Assembly: GCA_023957125.1 (NCBI GenBank)
Contig: JAMLHL010000007.1
Span: 124,001 to 188,000, forward strand
Source of the DNA: Chitinophagaceae bacterium
GTDB taxonomy: Bacteria; Bacteroidota; Bacteroidia; Chitinophagales; Chitinophagaceae
Reading direction: 5' to 3'
Length of the DNA: 64,000 nucleotides
Within the stretch, counting starts at the first letter, position 1. Each line of letters begins with the position of its first letter. The position numbers were made by a program, and so were the translations under genes. The notes beneath the pieces are model-generated. The model searched no databases. It was not told where the DNA came from and worked only from the letters and a program-made list of their open reading frames with translations. Positions 62,979 through 64,000 of this stretch are shown here, piece by piece.

Positions 62979-64000
62979 TTATTTTAAATCAAATTTTTTC
63001 ATTTCCACATAAGGGCTTTCCTGTAACGGCCGGTAGCTTTGGTTTTTAAGAATTTTTCGCCAGATCTTAATGGCGCCGATAAGCATAATAACGGCTATCA
63101 TTAAAAAGATACAACACAGGGTGCCATTAATGATATCATTGGTAGTAATCCGGCTCATCTCCGCAACGCTCTTCGCCGGCGCAATGATTTGTCCTGCTTT
63201 TTGCGCGGCACTGAATTTATATGCATGCGCAAAAAAGCCGATGGAAGGGTTGAAGCTGAATATCTTTTCTAAGGAGGTGATAAAAGTCACAATTACCATG
63301 CAGATGAGCGGAACCAGGGTGACGGCAATGTATTTCTTTTTCTTCATCTTATATAACATCGTGGTAATAAAGGTCAGGGCCATTACTGAAAGTATCTGGT
63401 TAGATAAACCAAACAACGGCCACAAAGTATTAATGCCCCCTAAAGGATCTATCACCCCCTGGTAAATAAAATAACCCCAGGCGCCCACGGCAAAAGCGGT
63501 AGCAATGATATTGCCTGCAAACGATTTAGTTTCGCCCAAAGGTTTATGCACATAAGAGAACATCTCCTGCAACATAAAACGGAGAATGCGTGTGCCGGCG
63601 TCAACAGTGGTAAGGATAAACAGGGCTTCAAACAGGATGGCGAAATGATACCAGAAGGCCATCGCTTCTTTACCTCCCAGTATCTGGTGAAAAATATGCA
63701 CCATGCCGATAGCCAGTGTTGGCGCGCCGCCGGTTCTCGACACGATGCTTGTTTCCCCTATATCGGCAGCGGTTTGCGCGATGGCTTCTGGAGAAATGGC
63801 ATATCCCATCCGGGCGATCGCCTCGCTTACCTCGTTTAAATCCACTCCTACTATTGAGGCGGGGCTGTTTACCGCGAAATATAGTCCCGGGTCTATCACG
63901 CTGGCGGCTATGATGGCCATAATGGCTACAAAAGATTCAGTTAACATAGCCCCGTACCCGATGGTGCCGATATGAGATTCTTTCTGGATCATCTTGGGGG
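62979..64000 (-). CDS. CstA-family transporter (N-terminus cut by window edge)
   Basis: C-terminal 340 residues of a carbon-starvation-protein-A-type membrane transporter; the frame runs on to the window edge through ...PKMIQKESHIGTIGYGAML. Conserved family blocks: GYGAMLTESFVAIMAIIAA, the FALFILTTVDAGTR-like segment (EALFILTTVDAGTRILRFML), and LWPLFGLSNQILSVMALT. Family members import peptides or pyruvate. Here the gene leads, by a 19-nt gap, into a sugar-oxidation operon, so this homologue may carry a different substrate. Confidence 0.9.
   Translation of the reverse strand, partial: PKMIQKESHIGTIGYGAMLTESFVAIMAIIAASVIDPGLYFAVNSPASIVGVDLNEVSEAIARMGYAISPEAIAQTAADIGETSIVSRTGGAPTLAIGMVHIFHQILGGKEAMAFWYHFAILFEALFILTTVDAGTRILRFMLQEMFSYVHKPLGETKSFAGNIIATAFAVGAWGYFIYQGVIDPLGGINTLWPLFGLSNQILSVMALTFITTMLYKMKKKKYIAVTLVPLICMVIVTFITSLEKIFSFNPSIGFFAHAYKFSAAQKAGQIIAPAKSVAEMSRITTNDIINGTLCCIFLMIAVIMLIGAIKIWRKILKNQSYRPLQESPYVEMKKFDLK

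Overview
The window comes from a member of the Bacteroidota, most likely a Chitinophagaceae-type soil or freshwater bacterium. The evidence is a type IX secretion C-terminal tail, TonB-dependent receptors, many SusD-free secreted lipoproteins, -7 boxes of the TAnnTTTG type used by Bacteroidota sigma-A, a short primary sigma factor (about 290 aa, beginning MRQLKI), and the typical housekeeping proteins of that phylum. Assignment below phylum level is a guess. Both edges cut genes: an MscS channel on the left and a CstA-type transporter on the right.

Layout. 1-5.7 kb: ion and stress block (MscS channel, universal stress protein, DUF389 membrane protein, voltage-gated K+ channel, NhaA antiporter). 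5.7-9.6 kb: hairpin-rich spacer, an orphan T9SS-tail ORF, and a tightly overlapping modABC molybdate importer. 10-13.8 kb: AT-rich rmuC, a broken PhnB/VOC gene and a secreted beta-helix protein. 13.9-17.2 kb: a three-gene minus-strand operon that looks like a copper-acquisition locus (small Cys/His membrane protein, Met/His-rich lipoprotein, OprC-like receptor carrying both copper-ligand motifs), divergent from a P-type ATPase at 17.5-20 kb. 20.9-23.3 kb: a decayed accessory island beside tRNA-Leu(GAG), holding the remains of an ABC-three-component (ABC-3C) conflict system, a probably intact higBA toxin-antitoxin pair and a frameshifted unknown gene. 23.4-30.4 kb: peptide-binding lipoprotein, M1 peptidase, a membrane protein plus FAD oxidoreductase operon, and an NlpC/P60 hydrolase.

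30.5-48.6 kb is mostly core genome: dnaE, trxA, an acyltransferase, rimM, rpsP, ffh, the primary sigma factor, a START-like protein, an LptF/LptG permease, an M20 dipeptidase and trmD (separated from rpsP-rimM by about 11 kb). At 44.5-47.8 kb a hybrid histidine kinase is divergent from an hpt-lytTR pair, together enough for a complete four-step phosphorelay.

48.9-64 kb is a catabolic region. After a TonB receptor and a GH78 alpha-L-rhamnosidase-like enzyme comes a minus-strand series: CstA-type transporter, cytochrome-c-bearing PVC-type dehydrogenase-like lipoprotein, Tat-signal sugar isomerase/epimerase, azurin-like blue copper protein, beta-propeller lipoprotein, and a 1037-aa PVC-type heme protein. 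The spacing (4-bp overlap, 1-nt gap, 19- and 25-nt gaps) suggests co-transcription of the first five. The set reads as an envelope pathway that oxidises or remodels a sugar or glycoside and passes electrons through heme and copper. The copper operon could supply that copper, and modABC could supply molybdenum to enzymes outside the window. No CRISPR array, rRNA or complete IS element was seen.
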